A stretch of 31,507 bases of DNA, from positions 1 to 31,507 of the IMG/VR virus record IMGVR_UViG_3300032293_000762. The stretch is one strand, 5' to 3'. Position numbers and translations under genes: made by a program. How positions within the stretch are numbered: the stretch's first letter is position 1; each line of letters opens with the position of its first letter. Below the pieces are notes generated by a model. It was not told where the DNA came from. It did no database searches and saw only the letters and a program-made list of their open reading frames with translations. This document shows, piece after piece, positions 31,102 through 31,507 of this stretch. The DNA is from a virus.

Positions 31102-31507
31102 TTACTCCTGGTCTTCGGCCTTGTAATCCATTGCAATGTAGTACTTTAGAGGCTCTGTTTTGTGAGTGAACAGAGAAACGATATTCTTGGAGATCTCAAC
31201 AGTATAGTCTCCAGGAATCAACTTGAGGGTTTCAACCTTGAAAGAAACAGAGAAAGCATCGTCTCCGTCACAAGACATTTCTACCGTATATTCGTTTGTA
31301 GACGGATCGCTCTTATCAAATAGAACAGCCTGTGCAGTTCCATTTCCCTTTGACTTGATCTTCAGATTGGGCAACTGCATAACTGCCGATGCCTTCAGCA
31401 ATTCAGCCAAACGCTGACTTGTGAGATCTAGAGTTGCAACAATACCAGGCATTGACAACTTCTTTGTCACAGGCTGAACGATTGCAGGATCAGAGTACCA
31501 ATACTTG
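31102..31507 (-). CDS. 45: Sliding clamp, T4 gp45-like, C-terminal part
   Basis: The gene runs off the right edge; about 134 residues of the C-terminal portion are visible, ending YKAEDQE. The reading frame stays open to 31507 (KYWYSDPAIVQPVTKKLSMPGI in the first visible residues). It lacks strong short motifs, but the strand pattern (NEYTVEMSCDG, SVSFKVETLKLIPGDYTVEI, SLFTHKTEPLKYYIAMDYK) and its place directly before 44 identify the trimeric DNA polymerase processivity clamp. A GTG at 31468-31470 would be an internal start, but the open frame beyond it and the usual 220-230 residue length argue against it. Confidence 0.88.
   Translation of the reverse strand, partial: KYWYSDPAIVQPVTKKLSMPGIVATLDLTSQRLAELLKASAVMQLPNLKIKSKGNGTAQAVLFDKSDPSTNEYTVEMSCDGDDAFSVSFKVETLKLIPGDYTVEISKNIVSLFTHKTEPLKYYIAMDYKAEDQE

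Noticed and set aside
1-31507. Bacterial chromosome or prophage
   Set aside because: The complete T4-type replication set in T4 order, one coding strand and the absence of integrase or host genes indicate a virulent myovirus genome.

Overview
The window is part of the genome of a T4-superfamily myovirus, seen from the template side: every supported gene lies on the minus strand, so transcription runs from high to low coordinates. In that direction the order is 45 (sliding clamp), 44 and 62 (clamp loader), regA, a 21-kb accessory block, 43 (DNA polymerase), two small genes, uvsX, a small gene in the place of T4 gene 40, 41 (helicase), a small gene, 61 (primase), a small gene, thyX and the start of a class II ribonucleotide reductase. 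This matches the T4 order 45-44-62-regA-43-uvsX-40-41-61, apart from the block between regA and 43. Genes are packed tightly, many with 4-base ATGA/GTGA overlaps. No gap reaches 100 bases, no tRNA was seen, and only one weak terminator-like hairpin was found (between 62 and regA).

Replication genes (1-8279 and 29279-31507): clamp, clamp loader, the RegA translational repressor, family B polymerase, UvsX, helicase and primase form the replisome and recombination core. ThyX, dUTPase and a B12-type reductase supply nucleotides.

Accessory block, part A (8290-11660): a GroES-like co-chaperonin, an orphan DNA methyltransferase, a GT2/GT27-like glycosyltransferase overlapping a DUF1599 (nucleotide-modification-associated) gene, and dUTPase. 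Part B (11683-15442): four fibre-type genes, including a 624-residue collagen-like protein built of Gly-X-Thr triplets and a protein with a concanavalin/LamG-like fold. Part C (15452-29254): fourteen glycan genes. There are six glycosyltransferases, one SAM methyltransferase and an uninterrupted run of sugar-biosynthesis enzymes: a His-type PLP 3-dehydrase resembling RfbH/E1, three extended-SDR epimerase/dehydratases (one RmlB-like), an acetolactate-synthase-like ThDP enzyme, a dehydroquinate-synthase-like cyclase, a classical SDR and an HpcH/HpaI-type aldolase. Sampled lines at about 16.8-28.0 kb are clearly more AT-rich than the replication genes (about 22-33% versus 42-47% GC in the 60-base lines I counted), which fits an acquired cassette.

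Main interest: a phage-borne pathway that seems able to build an unusual deoxy, branched or cyclised sugar, located beside a Thr-rich collagen-like fibre and many soluble glycosyltransferases. No flippase, polymerase or membrane export gene is seen. This points to cytoplasmic targets such as virion fibres (or DNA) at least as much as to host O-antigen. The host cannot be fixed from the sequence; an aquatic or alphaproteobacterial Gram-negative host is only a guess.
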